The notes under the pieces: generated by a model
Databases searched by the model: none
What the model saw: only the letters and a program-made list of their open reading frames with translations
Told to the model about the DNA's origin: nothing
Position numbers and translations under genes: made by a program
Source of the DNA: Nonomuraea rubra
GTDB taxonomy: Bacteria > Actinomycetota > Actinomycetes > Streptosporangiales > Streptosporangiaceae
Assembly (NCBI RefSeq): GCF_014207985.1
Contig: NZ_JACHMI010000001.1
Coordinates: 851,001-915,000, forward strand
Length of the DNA: 64,000 bases
Direction of reading: 5' to 3'
Shown: positions 7,573 through 21,295 of the stretch, piece after piece
Layout of the letters: every line of letters begins with the position of its first letter
Numbering within the stretch: position 1 is the first letter of the stretch

Positions 7573-8834
7573 GAGTTCCTCCACAGGAGGGCGAACGAGA
7601 CGAGGTAGAGGGTCAGGGGCGTGACCAGGCCGTCGTAGATGAACATGTAGAGCAGCACCAGCCCCATCACGAGCACCCCGGCCAGCCCGACGGGGCTGCG
7701 GTCGCGCCAGTGGCGCCGGATCGCGCCCAGGAAGAACGCCACGTACAGCGCGGCCCCCGTGAACCCCTGCGTGATGATCAGCAGCCAGAGCTGCCCGTCG
7801 CTGCCCAGCGGCGGGTGCCCGCACGTGTCGCACCAGTCGGTCTTGCCCGTGGTGATCGTGCGGTGGTTGCCCGTGGCGTTGCGCGTGTTGCCGTACCCGA
7901 TCACGGGGGAGTGCCCGGCGGCGGTGAGGGTGGCGCTGACGGTGAAGGCGCGGATGTCGTTGGAGTGCGGCCGGTCCAGCCGCTGCGCGAACAGGGAGGC
8001 CAGCGGGCTGAGCGCGAACGCCAGCGCCGCCGCCGCGAGCGCGCCGCACAGCGCCACCCTGGTGCGCCCGCCCACCCGGACGATCACGTACAGCACGGCC
8101 AGGCCGAGCCCGATCCACAGGCCGCGGTTGAGCGAGTACACGATCGGGATGGCGGCCAGGGCGAGCACCACGGCCACGAAGAGCCGGTGCCGCGTCCCGC
8201 CGTACACCCACCAGCCCACCACGAACCAGACCAGCAGCACCGACGCGTTGCTGCCCCAGGCGTTGGCCCACTCGTACGGCGCCTCGGGCCTGGGCGAGGC
8301 GAAGCCGAGCACCTTCTGCGTCTGGGCGGCCGTGGGGTGGATGAGGTTCCGCACGAACGAGTTCCCGCTGATCCAGTTCGGCAGCAGCAGCTCCACCGGC
8401 GAGGTGTACTCGAAGCCGGGCACGAAGACGCCGAGCAGCCCGCCCGCGACCGTGCTGACGAACAGGACGCCGAGCATGCGGACCAGGCGGAGCTGCGGCA
8501 GCTCCCGCTCGGTGAGGTTGCCCAGGTACAGGACGGTGATCAGGACGGAGGAGTAGAGCGCCAGCCGCATGCCGTAGCCGATGAGCCGGCCCGCCCCGAG
8601 CTCGCCGTACGTGCCGGGCGGCGACTCGCCCAGCATCAGCCCGCTCACCAGGTATCCGGCCAGCAGCAGCACCCACAGCCCGAACCCGCGGGGCACCCTG
8701 ACCGGCCGCCGCCGCCACAGCAGCACCGCCATGGGCACGGCCAGCACGATCACCGACAGCCCGCCGAACCCCAGCGCCCACCAGACCGGGTAGCCGACCA
8801 GCAACGCGGCGATGGGCCATGCGGCCCCCTTCAC
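7569..8834 (-). CDS. O-antigen ligase/polymerase-like membrane protein
   Basis: A 421-residue polytopic membrane protein with about 10-12 hydrophobic segments and one large extracytoplasmic loop between the late helices. The loop contains SPVIGYGNTRNATG and a CDTCGHPPLGSDGQLW segment, in the position of the Wzy_C/WaaL loop with a conserved His near the membrane re-entry. This is the layout of enzymes that polymerise repeat units or ligate finished chains. The GTG start overlaps the Wzz-like stop (GTGA), and the stop overlaps the phosphotransferase start (ATGA). I assign polymerase or ligase by topology and context; the two roles cannot be separated here. Confidence 0.75.
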   Translation of the reverse strand: MKGAAWPIAALLVGYPVWWALGFGGLSVIVLAVPMAVLLWRRRPVRVPRGFGLWVLLLAGYLVSGLMLGESPPGTYGELGAGRLIGYGMRLALYSSVLITVLYLGNLTERELPQLRLVRMLGVLFVSTVAGGLLGVFVPGFEYTSPVELLLPNWISGNSFVRNLIHPTAAQTQKVLGFASPRPEAPYEWANAWGSNASVLLVWFVVGWWVYGGTRHRLFVAVVLALAAIPIVYSLNRGLWIGLGLAVLYVIVRVGGRTRVALCGALAAAALAFALSPLASLFAQRLDRPHSNDIRAFTVSATLTAAGHSPVIGYGNTRNATGNHRTITTGKTDWCDTCGHPPLGSDGQLWLLIITQGFTGAALYVAFFLGAIRRHWRDRSPVGLAGVLVMGLVLLYMFIYDGLVTPLTLYLVSFALLWRNS

Positions 8835-10144
8835 GACTGCTTGCCGGGGCGTCTCGGGTGGTGGTGAAGCGCCTGCATGGGGGTGGTCTCGGCCGACACG
8901 CCCGGCTCCAGCTCGCCGGTCGCGACGAGCTTGCCGAGGGAGCTGTGCGGGCCGTGCGGGCCGTGAGAGCGCGGCTCCAGCAGCGGCACGAACGACGGCA
9001 CCGCGTCGGTGGTCGTCACCACGCCGATCACCGGCACGTCGTGCCGCCCGAGCTGGCGTACGGTGGCCGCGACCTCCTCCGCGGAGACCAGGCCCAGGCC
9101 GACCAGCAGCACGGCGGCGTCCGCCCTGGCCAGGTCGCGTACGTCGGAGCCGTCGAGCACGACCAGCGGCGCGCTGACGGCCAGCGGCTCGGCCAGCGAG
9201 GAGGCGTACAGGTCGGCGGGCAGCGCCTTGATCAGCAGCCGCTTGCCGGGGCACGCGGAGACGACGGCGCAGGCCAGGTCGTGCAGCGCGCCGTGCTCGC
9301 GCGGGCTGGACAGGTCGCTGAGCAGGGGCAGGCCGGTGAGCCGTTCGACGTCGGCGGGGGTGCGCAGGCGCCGGTCGAGGCGGTCGCGCAGGTAGGCGGC
9401 GGCCGAGCCGATCAGCAGCCCGGCCATCAGCCCGGTGCCCAGGTGGAGGGGCAGGCTGGGGGAGCTGGGCGCCTCGGGCGGGGCGGCCTGGCTGATGACG
9501 GTGCCGGGGGTGATGGCGACCGTCCTGAGCGCGTCGTACTTCAGTGCCAGGCTGGCGGCCTGGCGGTTGAGCACGCCCTGTCGCTGGGTGGCGATCGCGT
9601 GTTCCGGGCCGCCCCTGGGCAGGCCGTCGAGCTGCTTGATCACCTGGTCCATGGCGGCGTTGACCTGCCTGAGCTTGCTGAGCACGGCCTCCTGCTGCTC
9701 GGCCATGGAGGTCAGCGCGCTCTCGCGGCGGTTGGCGAGGTACGCCTCGGCGTACGCGCCGGCCTGCGCGGCGGCGGTGGCGGCGTCGGCGGCCGTCACC
9801 GAGATCCACAACACCGCGGAGTTCGGTGGCACGGTGACCTCGACCGGCTCGGTCCTGTCGAGCCCGAGTGCTCTGGCGGCGCGCGCGGCGACCACGGCCG
9901 ACTGCGCGACCTGGGCCTCGGTGTCGAGGTTGAGCGACTCGCGCTGGCGGCTGGTCACCTGGTTGGCCTGTTCCTGGGGGCCGACCGGCATGACGAGCAC
10001 CTGCGTCGTGGCGGTGTAGGCGGGCGGGGTCAGGCGCAGCAGGGCCAGCCCGGCGGTGCCGCCGAACACGACGCAGCCCACGAGGAGCAGCCACCGCCTG
10101 CGCAGCAGCGAGAGGTGCTCGTCCAGGTCGGTGCCGGAGCTCAT
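8831..10144 (-). CDS. Wzz/chain-length-determinant protein with degenerate kinase-like tail
   Basis: Polysaccharide co-polymerase (437 aa) that sets chain length. It has a transmembrane helix near residues 19-38, a periplasmic alpha/beta and coiled-coil region with GPQEQANQV and long helices (about 60-200), and a second helix near residues 232-250. The cytoplasmic tail (about 260-400) resembles a BY-kinase/ParA-like fold: APLVVLDGSDVRDLARADAA looks like a Walker B region. No Walker A loop or tyrosine cluster is present, so it is probably not an active kinase. It is the first gene of the six-gene leftward operon, read from the divergent AT-rich region at 10145-10371. Confidence 0.82.
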   Translation of the reverse strand: MSSGTDLDEHLSLLRRRWLLLVGCVVFGGTAGLALLRLTPPAYTATTQVLVMPVGPQEQANQVTSRQRESLNLDTEAQVAQSAVVAARAARALGLDRTEPVEVTVPPNSAVLWISVTAADAATAAAQAGAYAEAYLANRRESALTSMAEQQEAVLSKLRQVNAAMDQVIKQLDGLPRGGPEHAIATQRQGVLNRQAASLALKYDALRTVAITPGTVISQAAPPEAPSSPSLPLHLGTGLMAGLLIGSAAAYLRDRLDRRLRTPADVERLTGLPLLSDLSSPREHGALHDLACAVVSACPGKRLLIKALPADLYASSLAEPLAVSAPLVVLDGSDVRDLARADAAVLLVGLGLVSAEEVAATVRQLGRHDVPVIGVVTTTDAVPSFVPLLEPRSHGPHGPHSSLGKLVATGELEPGVSAETTPMQALHHHPRRPGKQS

Positions 10145-10371
10145 GTGCGCCCACTATAAGAGGGACGGTCAGCACCCCGGTTGAATACTCAAGATTTTCT
10201 CCGGTAAGGCCATAAACAAGCAATCCGATAAAGCGAAATATCGGGAAATTTGGAACGTCACCTCACCGCTACGAACTGGGGAGACTTCCACACTGGCTGA
10301 AGTTCCAGGAATGACATGGCAAGGTTCAGGTGTGAGAGGCGGGGGTCGTTCGACGAGGGGGTTGGAAGGCT
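10145..10371. promoter_or_regulatory. AT-rich divergent control region of the polysaccharide locus
   Basis: 227 bases between the Wzz-like operon and the rightward hydrolase gene, much richer in A/T than the rest of the window. It contains the inverted repeat CCGATA (10225-10230) and TATCGG (10239-10244) with an 8-base spacer, a plausible regulator site. I could not fix -35/-10 hexamers with confidence for either direction. Confidence 0.5.
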
Positions 10372-11454
10372 TTGCAGCTACGGGGCATTTCCCAGGAAAA
10401 ATCATTCACCAGCGCAATTCTGGCCACGGTCGTGCTGCTGGCCGCCTGCTCCAGCGCCGAGAGCTCCGACGTCCTGCCGGTGCCGGTCCAGGCTCCCGTG
10501 GCCAAGCCGGCGGGCGCGCCCGCCTGTACGGCCACCTCCAGGCTCATCCCGTCCTGCGGCGCGTGGTGGGGCATGGCGCCCGAGGTCTTCACCGGCGCCT
10601 CGGTGGAACAGGCGCTGCACGGGGCGGAGTCGCGCATGGGCGCGCCGGCCGACGTGCTGCACGTCTACCACCGGGGCAGCGAGCTGTTCCCGACCGAGGC
10701 GGAGGTCAGGCTGGCCAGGGATCCGGCCAGGCCGCGGCTGCTCATGATCAATTGGAAGCCGTCGTTCGACCACACGTGGGCGGAGATCGCCGGGGGCGCG
10801 CTCGACGCCAGGATCGACCGGCTGGCAGGCCATCTGAGACGCACCTTCCCCGAGCGGTTCTTCCTCACCCTGCACCACGAGCCGGAGAACGACGTCGACG
10901 CCTCCTCGGGCTCCGGCATGGCGGCGGCCGACTACGCGGCCATGTTCCGGCACGTCGTGCTCAGGCTGCGCGACCAGGGCGTCAGGAACGCGGTCGTCGT
11001 CATGACGTACATGGGGGCGCCCAACTGGGCGGCCAAGTCCTGGTTCGAGGAGCTGTACCCCGGTGACGACGTGGTCGACTGGGTGGCGATGGACCCGTAC
11101 GCCGACGACCGGGTGCACGACTTCGACGGGCTGGTGAACAAGACGCGCGAGGAGTACCCCGACTGGCCGGGCTTCTACCGGTGGATGCAGGCGCGCTTCC
11201 CCGGCAAGCCGGTCATGGTGGCCGAGTGGGGCGTGTTCGAGCGGCCCAAGGACCGTTCGTTCAAGCGGCGCTTCTTCGAGTCCGCGCTCAAGCAGGTCAA
11301 GCGTTACCCGCAGATCAAGGCGCTGCTGTACTTCGACTCGCCGCAGGCGCCGCGCGGCGACACGAGCTTCGACTCGGACCCGGGGGCGGATCGGGCGTTC
11401 ACCGAGCTGGCTCGAGATCCGTACTTCCGCTCGACACCCGTGCCGCGGCCCTGA
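10372..11454 (+). CDS. GH26-like lipoprotein glycoside hydrolase
   Basis: Predicted surface lipoprotein (360 aa): signal segment with lipobox LLAAC, lipidated Cys near residue 26. The rest resembles a clan-A (GH26-like) beta/alpha barrel. LTLHHEPEN near residue 168 carries the likely acid/base Glu, and KPVMVAEWGVFE near residue 284 carries the likely nucleophile Glu. DPYADD and the final IKALLYFDSP strand also fit. The start is TTG with GGAAGG just upstream. Divergent from the polysaccharide operon, it may trim or release the chain, as hydrolases in exopolysaccharide loci do. The 3' end overlaps the convergent TSUP gene by 56 bases. Confidence 0.75.
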   Translation: MQLRGISQEKSFTSAILATVVLLAACSSAESSDVLPVPVQAPVAKPAGAPACTATSRLIPSCGAWWGMAPEVFTGASVEQALHGAESRMGAPADVLHVYHRGSELFPTEAEVRLARDPARPRLLMINWKPSFDHTWAEIAGGALDARIDRLAGHLRRTFPERFFLTLHHEPENDVDASSGSGMAAADYAAMFRHVVLRLRDQGVRNAVVVMTYMGAPNWAAKSWFEELYPGDDVVDWVAMDPYADDRVHDFDGLVNKTREEYPDWPGFYRWMQARFPGKPVMVAEWGVFERPKDRSFKRRFFESALKQVKRYPQIKALLYFDSPQAPRGDTSFDSDPGADRAFTELARDPYFRSTPVPRP

Positions 11455-12289
11455 CCCGTACCCGCCAGCCGACCACGGTGACCGCGGTGGCGGCGAGCAG
11501 CGCCCAGACGGTGAGCGCGTTGCTCACGTCGAGCAGCTTCAGCGCCGAGGCGAGCAGGACGATCGCCAGCATCGCCCTGATCAGGCCGCCGGGAGCCCGC
11601 GAGGAGATCCTGGCGCCGAGGTAGACGCCCGGGATGGAGCCGATGAGCAGCGACAGCGTGAGGTCGAGCTGGAAGTCGCCGAACAGGATGTGGCCGACTG
11701 CGGCGGCGGCGACCAGGGGCACGGCCTGCACCAGGTCGGTGCCGACGAGCTGGTTGGCCTTGAGCGCCGGGTAGAGCACGAGCAGCGCCACGATGATCAG
11801 GGATCCGGAGCCGACGGAGGAGACGCCCACCACCAAGCCGCCGACCGTACCGACCAGTAGGGTAGGGATTGGGCGCACGACGATGTCGTGCGCGCTCGAC
11901 GTGCCTCCCCGCCCGCCGAGCCAGCTCTTCAGCGCCATGCCCGCCACGGCCAGCAGCAGCGCGACGCCGAGCGCGTACTTGACCGCGTCGCTCACCGCGA
12001 ACGCCCTGGCCAGGAACACCCCGCAGAACGCCGCCGGCACCGAGCCCGCGCACAACCAGCCGACCAGTCGCAGGTTGACCGTGCCGCGGCGCAGGTGCAC
12101 GACGCCGCCGACCGGCTTCATCACGGCGGAGGCGACCAGGTCGCTGGAGACGGCGGCCAGCGGCGGGACGTTGAAGAACAACATCATCATCGGGGTCATG
12201 AGCGCGCCGCCGCCCATCCCGGTCAGCCCGACCACGATGGCGACGACGAAAGACCCGGCGATCAGCGCCCAGTCGATCAACGGATCCAC
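11399..12289 (-). CDS. TSUP family permease (TauE/SafE-like)
   Basis: A 296-residue membrane protein with about eight helices in two repeated halves. Each half begins with a glycine-rich motif: VVGLTGMGGGALMTPMMMLF near the N terminus and VVGVSSVGSGSLII in the middle. TSUP proteins move sulfite, sulfate, thiosulfate or organosulfonates across the membrane. The GTG start lies inside the 3' end of the APS-kinase gene (13-base overlap), so the two are one operon. A job in sulfate or sulfite movement for PAPS synthesis is a reasonable inference. The 3' end overlaps the convergent hydrolase gene by 56 bases. Confidence 0.88.
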   Translation of the reverse strand: MDPLIDWALIAGSFVVAIVVGLTGMGGGALMTPMMMLFFNVPPLAAVSSDLVASAVMKPVGGVVHLRRGTVNLRLVGWLCAGSVPAAFCGVFLARAFAVSDAVKYALGVALLLAVAGMALKSWLGGRGGTSSAHDIVVRPIPTLLVGTVGGLVVGVSSVGSGSLIIVALLVLYPALKANQLVGTDLVQAVPLVAAAAVGHILFGDFQLDLTLSLLIGSIPGVYLGARISSRAPGGLIRAMLAIVLLASALKLLDVSNALTVWALLAATAVTVVGWRVRVRAAARVSSGSTDLEPAR

Positions 12290-13491
12290 CCTCCGCTCCT
12301 GAGCGTGTCCAGCACCCTGGACACGGCCGCCTCGATCGAGATGTGCGTGGTGTCGATGACCAGGTCGGCGTCGTCCGGCTCCTCGTAGGGGTCGGAGATG
12401 CCGGTGAACTCGGGGATCAGGCCGGCGCGGGCCTTGGCGTACAGGCCCTTGCGGTCGCGCCGCTCGCACTCCTCCAGCGGCGTGGCGACGTGCACGAGCA
12501 GGAAGTCGGCCCCGACGGACTCGACCATCTCGCGCACCTCCTCGCGGGTGGCCGCGTACGGCGCGATCGGGGCGCAGATCGCCAGGCCGCCGTGGCGGGC
12601 GGTCTCGGCGGCGACGAAGCCGATGCGGCGGATGTTCAGGTCGCGGTCCTGCTTGGAGAAGGTCAGGCCCTTGGAGAGCAGGTGGCGCACCACGTCGCCG
12701 TCGAGGTAGGTGACCGTGCGGGTGCCCAGCTCCAGCAGCGCGTCACGCAGGCCGCGGGCGATCGTGGACTTGCCCGAGCCCGACAGGCCCGTGAAGAACA
12801 CCACCAGGCCGCGGCGGTGCGGCGGGCCGGGGATGTGCACCGGGTCGGGGCCCGCCAGGTGCTCGGTGGCGCCGTAGGCGGTGGCGACCAGCTCGCGCAG
12901 CTCCAGGTCGAGCTCGGGCTCGTCGCGCGGGGCCAGGGGCACGGGAACGACGAGCGTGCCCGCGGGGAGCTGTTCCCTGGCGCGCAGCGCGGCCCGGACG
13001 ACCGCGGGGCCCGCCTCGCCGTACGAGAGGGGGAGCAGCAGGATCGTCCCGTCCAGCTCCTTGGCGGTGGCGACGATCTCGCCGAGGTCGTCGAGCGGGC
13101 CGCGCATGGTGACGGCCAGCGCCGGCCGCCCGGCGAGCTCCTGCTTGACCTGGGCGGGGGTACGCCGCAGCCGCCCGAACGGCCCGTGCTCGGGGGCGCT
13201 CAGCGCCTTGAGAGGACCCGAGGTGAGGCCGTCGGGCTCGTGGGCCGCCACGGTCATGGCGGCCAGCGGCAGGCCCTCGGGGTCGAGCAGGGTGACCTCG
13301 GCGCCCGGCTCGACGGCGGCGCCGAGGTGGAGGGTGACGGGCGCGGGCCACGGGGTGCCGTCGGCGAGCGTGCCGCGCTCGTGCACGGTGTGCAGGTCGT
13401 CGTGGCCCAGGAACCCCGTCAGCGGCTCGAACGCGCCGGAGAGCAGCAGTTCGAGGTCGGCCAGCTCGCGCGGGTCGGGGGTCCACTCCAC
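12277..13491 (-). CDS. cysC: Adenylyl-sulfate (APS) kinase with degenerate N-terminal ATP-sulfurylase-like domain
   Basis: Makes PAPS from APS and ATP. The C-terminal part (about 227-404) is a complete APS kinase: Walker A GLSGSGKS (235-242), YLDGDVVRHLL, FSKQDRDLNIRRIGFVA, and GLYAKARAGLIPEFTGISDPYE. The N-terminal part (1-220) matches the PUA-like start of ATP sulfurylase (LELLLSGAFEPLTGFLG), but the catalytic region is eroded: the QxRNPxHxxH block reads VTMRGPLDDLGE, and the later GRDHAGP block reads AGPDPVHIPGP. The total (404 aa) is shorter than bifunctional enzymes (about 550). I infer kinase activity only. The GTG start is followed by the coupled TSUP gene. Confidence 0.9.
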   Translation of the reverse strand: MEWTPDPRELADLELLLSGAFEPLTGFLGHDDLHTVHERGTLADGTPWPAPVTLHLGAAVEPGAEVTLLDPEGLPLAAMTVAAHEPDGLTSGPLKALSAPEHGPFGRLRRTPAQVKQELAGRPALAVTMRGPLDDLGEIVATAKELDGTILLLPLSYGEAGPAVVRAALRAREQLPAGTLVVPVPLAPRDEPELDLELRELVATAYGATEHLAGPDPVHIPGPPHRRGLVVFFTGLSGSGKSTIARGLRDALLELGTRTVTYLDGDVVRHLLSKGLTFSKQDRDLNIRRIGFVAAETARHGGLAICAPIAPYAATREEVREMVESVGADFLLVHVATPLEECERRDRKGLYAKARAGLIPEFTGISDPYEEPDDADLVIDTTHISIEAAVSRVLDTLRSGGWIR

Positions 13492-13600
13492 GTTGTCTGC
13501 ATCCCAACTATTCCGATTGAATTGGTAGGAAAGGAGTCTACCGGCTGATACCAGTGTGCCGCTAGAGCCCCTTCCGGGTCGGTGGGACCCCGGCCCGCCT

Positions 13601-14320
13601 TCAGAGCAGCCGCGCGAAGTGGTGCTGCGGCTTGCGGATCACCATGGTGATCTCGTCGTGGGAGGCGGGGAAGCGCCCGCTGGTCAGCCTGGACACCAGC
13701 GCGACGGCGGCGGCGCCGATCCGGCGCGAGCGGGCGGGCCCGCTCAGGTTGCGCTCGTCGTCGGTGATCATCAGGCCGCGGCTCAGGCAGAACGCGTGCA
13801 GCCCGTCGCTGGAGGCCAGGGGCTCGTAGACGGCGGGCAGCGGGCCGGGCGTGCCGGGCCGGACCAGGCCGCGCCAGAGCAGGCGGCGCACCGGGCTCGG
13901 CGTGAGACGGTCGAGCAGCCCGTACGCCGACCGCCGGTCGCGCATGCGCAGCAGCACCAGCCCGCCGGGCCGCAGCGACTGCAGCAGCCGGTCGAAGACC
14001 AGCTCGGCGTGCCGCACCCGTTCCAGCAGGAACGAGAGCTGGATGATGTCGAAGCCGCGCGGCGTCAGCGGCACCGAGCGCAGGTCCCCGAGCTGCCAGG
14101 CGACCAGGTCGGCCCGCTCGGCCAGCACCCGCCTGATCGCCGGATGGTCCTCGTCGGCCCCTGTGGCCCTGGTCTCGATGTGCTCGAGCACCAGGGGCTC
14201 GTCGTGGGCGCACCCGGCGACCAGCACGTCCAGCCGCCTCATCGGTTGCCCGGCAACGTGCTCGCGGACCCGCTGACCGAAGAGGTCGCCTCGCTGGGCG
14301 ACCGATCGCACCTCAGACAT
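13601..14320 (-). CDS. Class I SAM-dependent methyltransferase-like protein
   Basis: A 239-residue protein with a recognisable methyltransferase core: motif I DVLVAGCAHDE (after residue 35), an acidic end of strand 2 (TGADED), FDIIQLSFLLERV around motif IV, and LRPGGLVLLRMR as the post-III motif. The first glycine-rich motif is weaker than usual. The ATG at 14320 is chosen; an upstream in-frame start would add six residues. It lies upstream of cysC on the same strand but 109 bases away, so co-transcription is uncertain. It could methylate the sugar chain, or be unrelated to it. Confidence 0.65.
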   Translation of the reverse strand: MSEVRSVAQRGDLFGQRVREHVAGQPMRRLDVLVAGCAHDEPLVLEHIETRATGADEDHPAIRRVLAERADLVAWQLGDLRSVPLTPRGFDIIQLSFLLERVRHAELVFDRLLQSLRPGGLVLLRMRDRRSAYGLLDRLTPSPVRRLLWRGLVRPGTPGPLPAVYEPLASSDGLHAFCLSRGLMITDDERNLSGPARSRRIGAAAVALVSRLTSGRFPASHDEITMVIRKPQHHFARLL

Positions 14321-14382
14321 GTGACCTACAGTAATCAATCGCTCCCCGTTCGTAATGCATTTCCCTGCTAGCGTCCTGGCCC

Positions 14383-14745
14383 GTGAGCGATCAGGTCTAC
14401 GTTGGCAACGCGGGTGTGGACGCCGCGGGCGACCGGGGGTGGTTGCTCGGTCACTTCAAACCCCCTGGCGACCCAAGACACAGCGAAGACGTCGAGATCA
14501 AGTGGGGCGTCCACCCTGCGGGCGACGAACGGGCCGAATGGGTCAGGGGCGAGGCGCGCACCGCGCTGCTCGTGCTGATCAGCGGCCGGTTCCGGGTGGA
14601 GCTGCCGGGCCGCAGCGTGCTGCTGAGCGAGCCGGGCGACTACGTGGTGTGGGGCAAGGGGGTCGACCATTCCTGGCGGGCGGAGGCGGCCTCGACGGTG
14701 CTGACCGTGCGCTGGCCTTCCGTGCCTGGTTATCGAGTTGGCTGA
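14383..14745 (+). CDS. Small cupin-like protein
   Basis: A 120-residue protein without membrane segments or signal peptide. The middle shows a cupin-like pattern: an HxxGDE segment, LLVLISGRFRVELPG, then LSEPGDYVVWGKGVDHSW with the G(D)Y...H spacing of a second cupin motif. Metal ligands are incomplete, so a binding rather than enzymatic role is possible. It starts at GTG 14383, divergent from the methyltransferase, and stops 92 bases before mfd. Function unknown. Confidence 0.65.
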   Translation: MSDQVYVGNAGVDAAGDRGWLLGHFKPPGDPRHSEDVEIKWGVHPAGDERAEWVRGEARTALLVLISGRFRVELPGRSVLLSEPGDYVVWGKGVDHSWRAEAASTVLTVRWPSVPGYRVG

Positions 14746-14837
14746 GCTGCAGCGGCGAGTAGGCTTGGAAAAGACCCCCGCGACCTGACACGGCCGGGGG
14801 TAGTCGTGTTGCCGTCGTGGGGCTGTGGGCGTATCTG

Positions 14838-18326
<3,489 letters not shown>

Positions 18327-18356
18327 CGGCGGTTTTCTGGTCGGAAAGGGACGTAC

Positions 18357-18959
18357 GTGAAATCGATACGAGTGGCCGTGGCCGCCGCTGCGGCGGTCGC
18401 GGCGCTGACCGCCTGCTCCTCGCCCATGCAGGCCGGGGCCGCGGCCGTGGTCGGGAACGAGCGCATCTCGATGGGCAAGCTCAACAACGACACGCAGGCC
18501 TACCTCGCCGCGCTGAAGAAGGCTCAGCTCGACGAGACGGCGCTGGGCGTGCCGGCCAACCAGGCCGTGCTGCAGCGCCTGGTCAACGTGAGCGTGTCCA
18601 GGCAGCTCATGGACCGCCACAAGGTGCAGGTGAGCGAGACCGAGATCGACACCGCGCTCAAGGACCCGGGCCAGTTCCAGTCGCCCGAGATCAACCTGCT
18701 GGCCAACGGCGTCGCGCCGAGCGACGCCCGCGACTACGCGCGAGCCATGGTGGGCCTGACCAAGCTCCAGCAGCAGTTCGGCGGGCAGGCCGGGCAGGAG
18801 CGGCTGATCCAGGAGTTCAGCTCCATCAAGCCCGTCTTCAACCCGCGCTTCGGCACGCTGAACGCGCAGCGCTCCGAGCAGAACCCGGCGCTGTTCGTCG
18901 ACACCGGCAGGTTCGGCAAGGTCACCCAGCAGCAGGCGCAGCAGCCGGCCCAGGGCTGA
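18357..18959 (+). CDS. SurA N-terminal domain lipoprotein
   Basis: Exported lipoprotein (200 aa) with signal peptide and lipobox LTAC (Cys near residue 20). The mature part is all-helical and resembles the SurA_N chaperone region (residues about 35-125), with no parvulin domain, so it is probably a chaperone-like or holdase protein outside the membrane. The GTG start has GGAAAGGGA upstream. The place between mfd and mazG/eno corresponds to LpqU in Mycobacterium tuberculosis, from memory of that gene order. The C terminus is Gln-rich. Confidence 0.8.
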   Translation: MKSIRVAVAAAAAVAALTACSSPMQAGAAAVVGNERISMGKLNNDTQAYLAALKKAQLDETALGVPANQAVLQRLVNVSVSRQLMDRHKVQVSETEIDTALKDPGQFQSPEINLLANGVAPSDARDYARAMVGLTKLQQQFGGQAGQERLIQEFSSIKPVFNPRFGTLNAQRSEQNPALFVDTGRFGKVTQQQAQQPAQG

Positions 18960-18961
18960 TC

Positions 18962-21239
<2,278 letters not shown>

Positions 21240-21244
21240 TTTCG

Positions 21245-21286
21245 AGTACGGCTCGCGGGTCCCCGAGATCTCCCGCGAGCCGTACT
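21245..21286 (+). terminator. Enolase terminator hairpin
   Basis: A perfect 15-bp inverted repeat: 21245-21259 pairs with 21272-21286 around a 12-base loop, starting five bases after the eno stop. It lacks a long U tract, as is common in GC-rich actinobacteria. It lies before the divIC-like gene and would separate eno from that operon or attenuate read-through. Confidence 0.8.
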
Positions 21287-21295
21287 TGAGGGGGT

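Noticed and set aside
13492..13600. Operator CCAACTATTCCGATTGAAT upstream of cysC
   Set aside because: Partial symmetry only (ATTC/GAAT); not strong enough to call a binding site.
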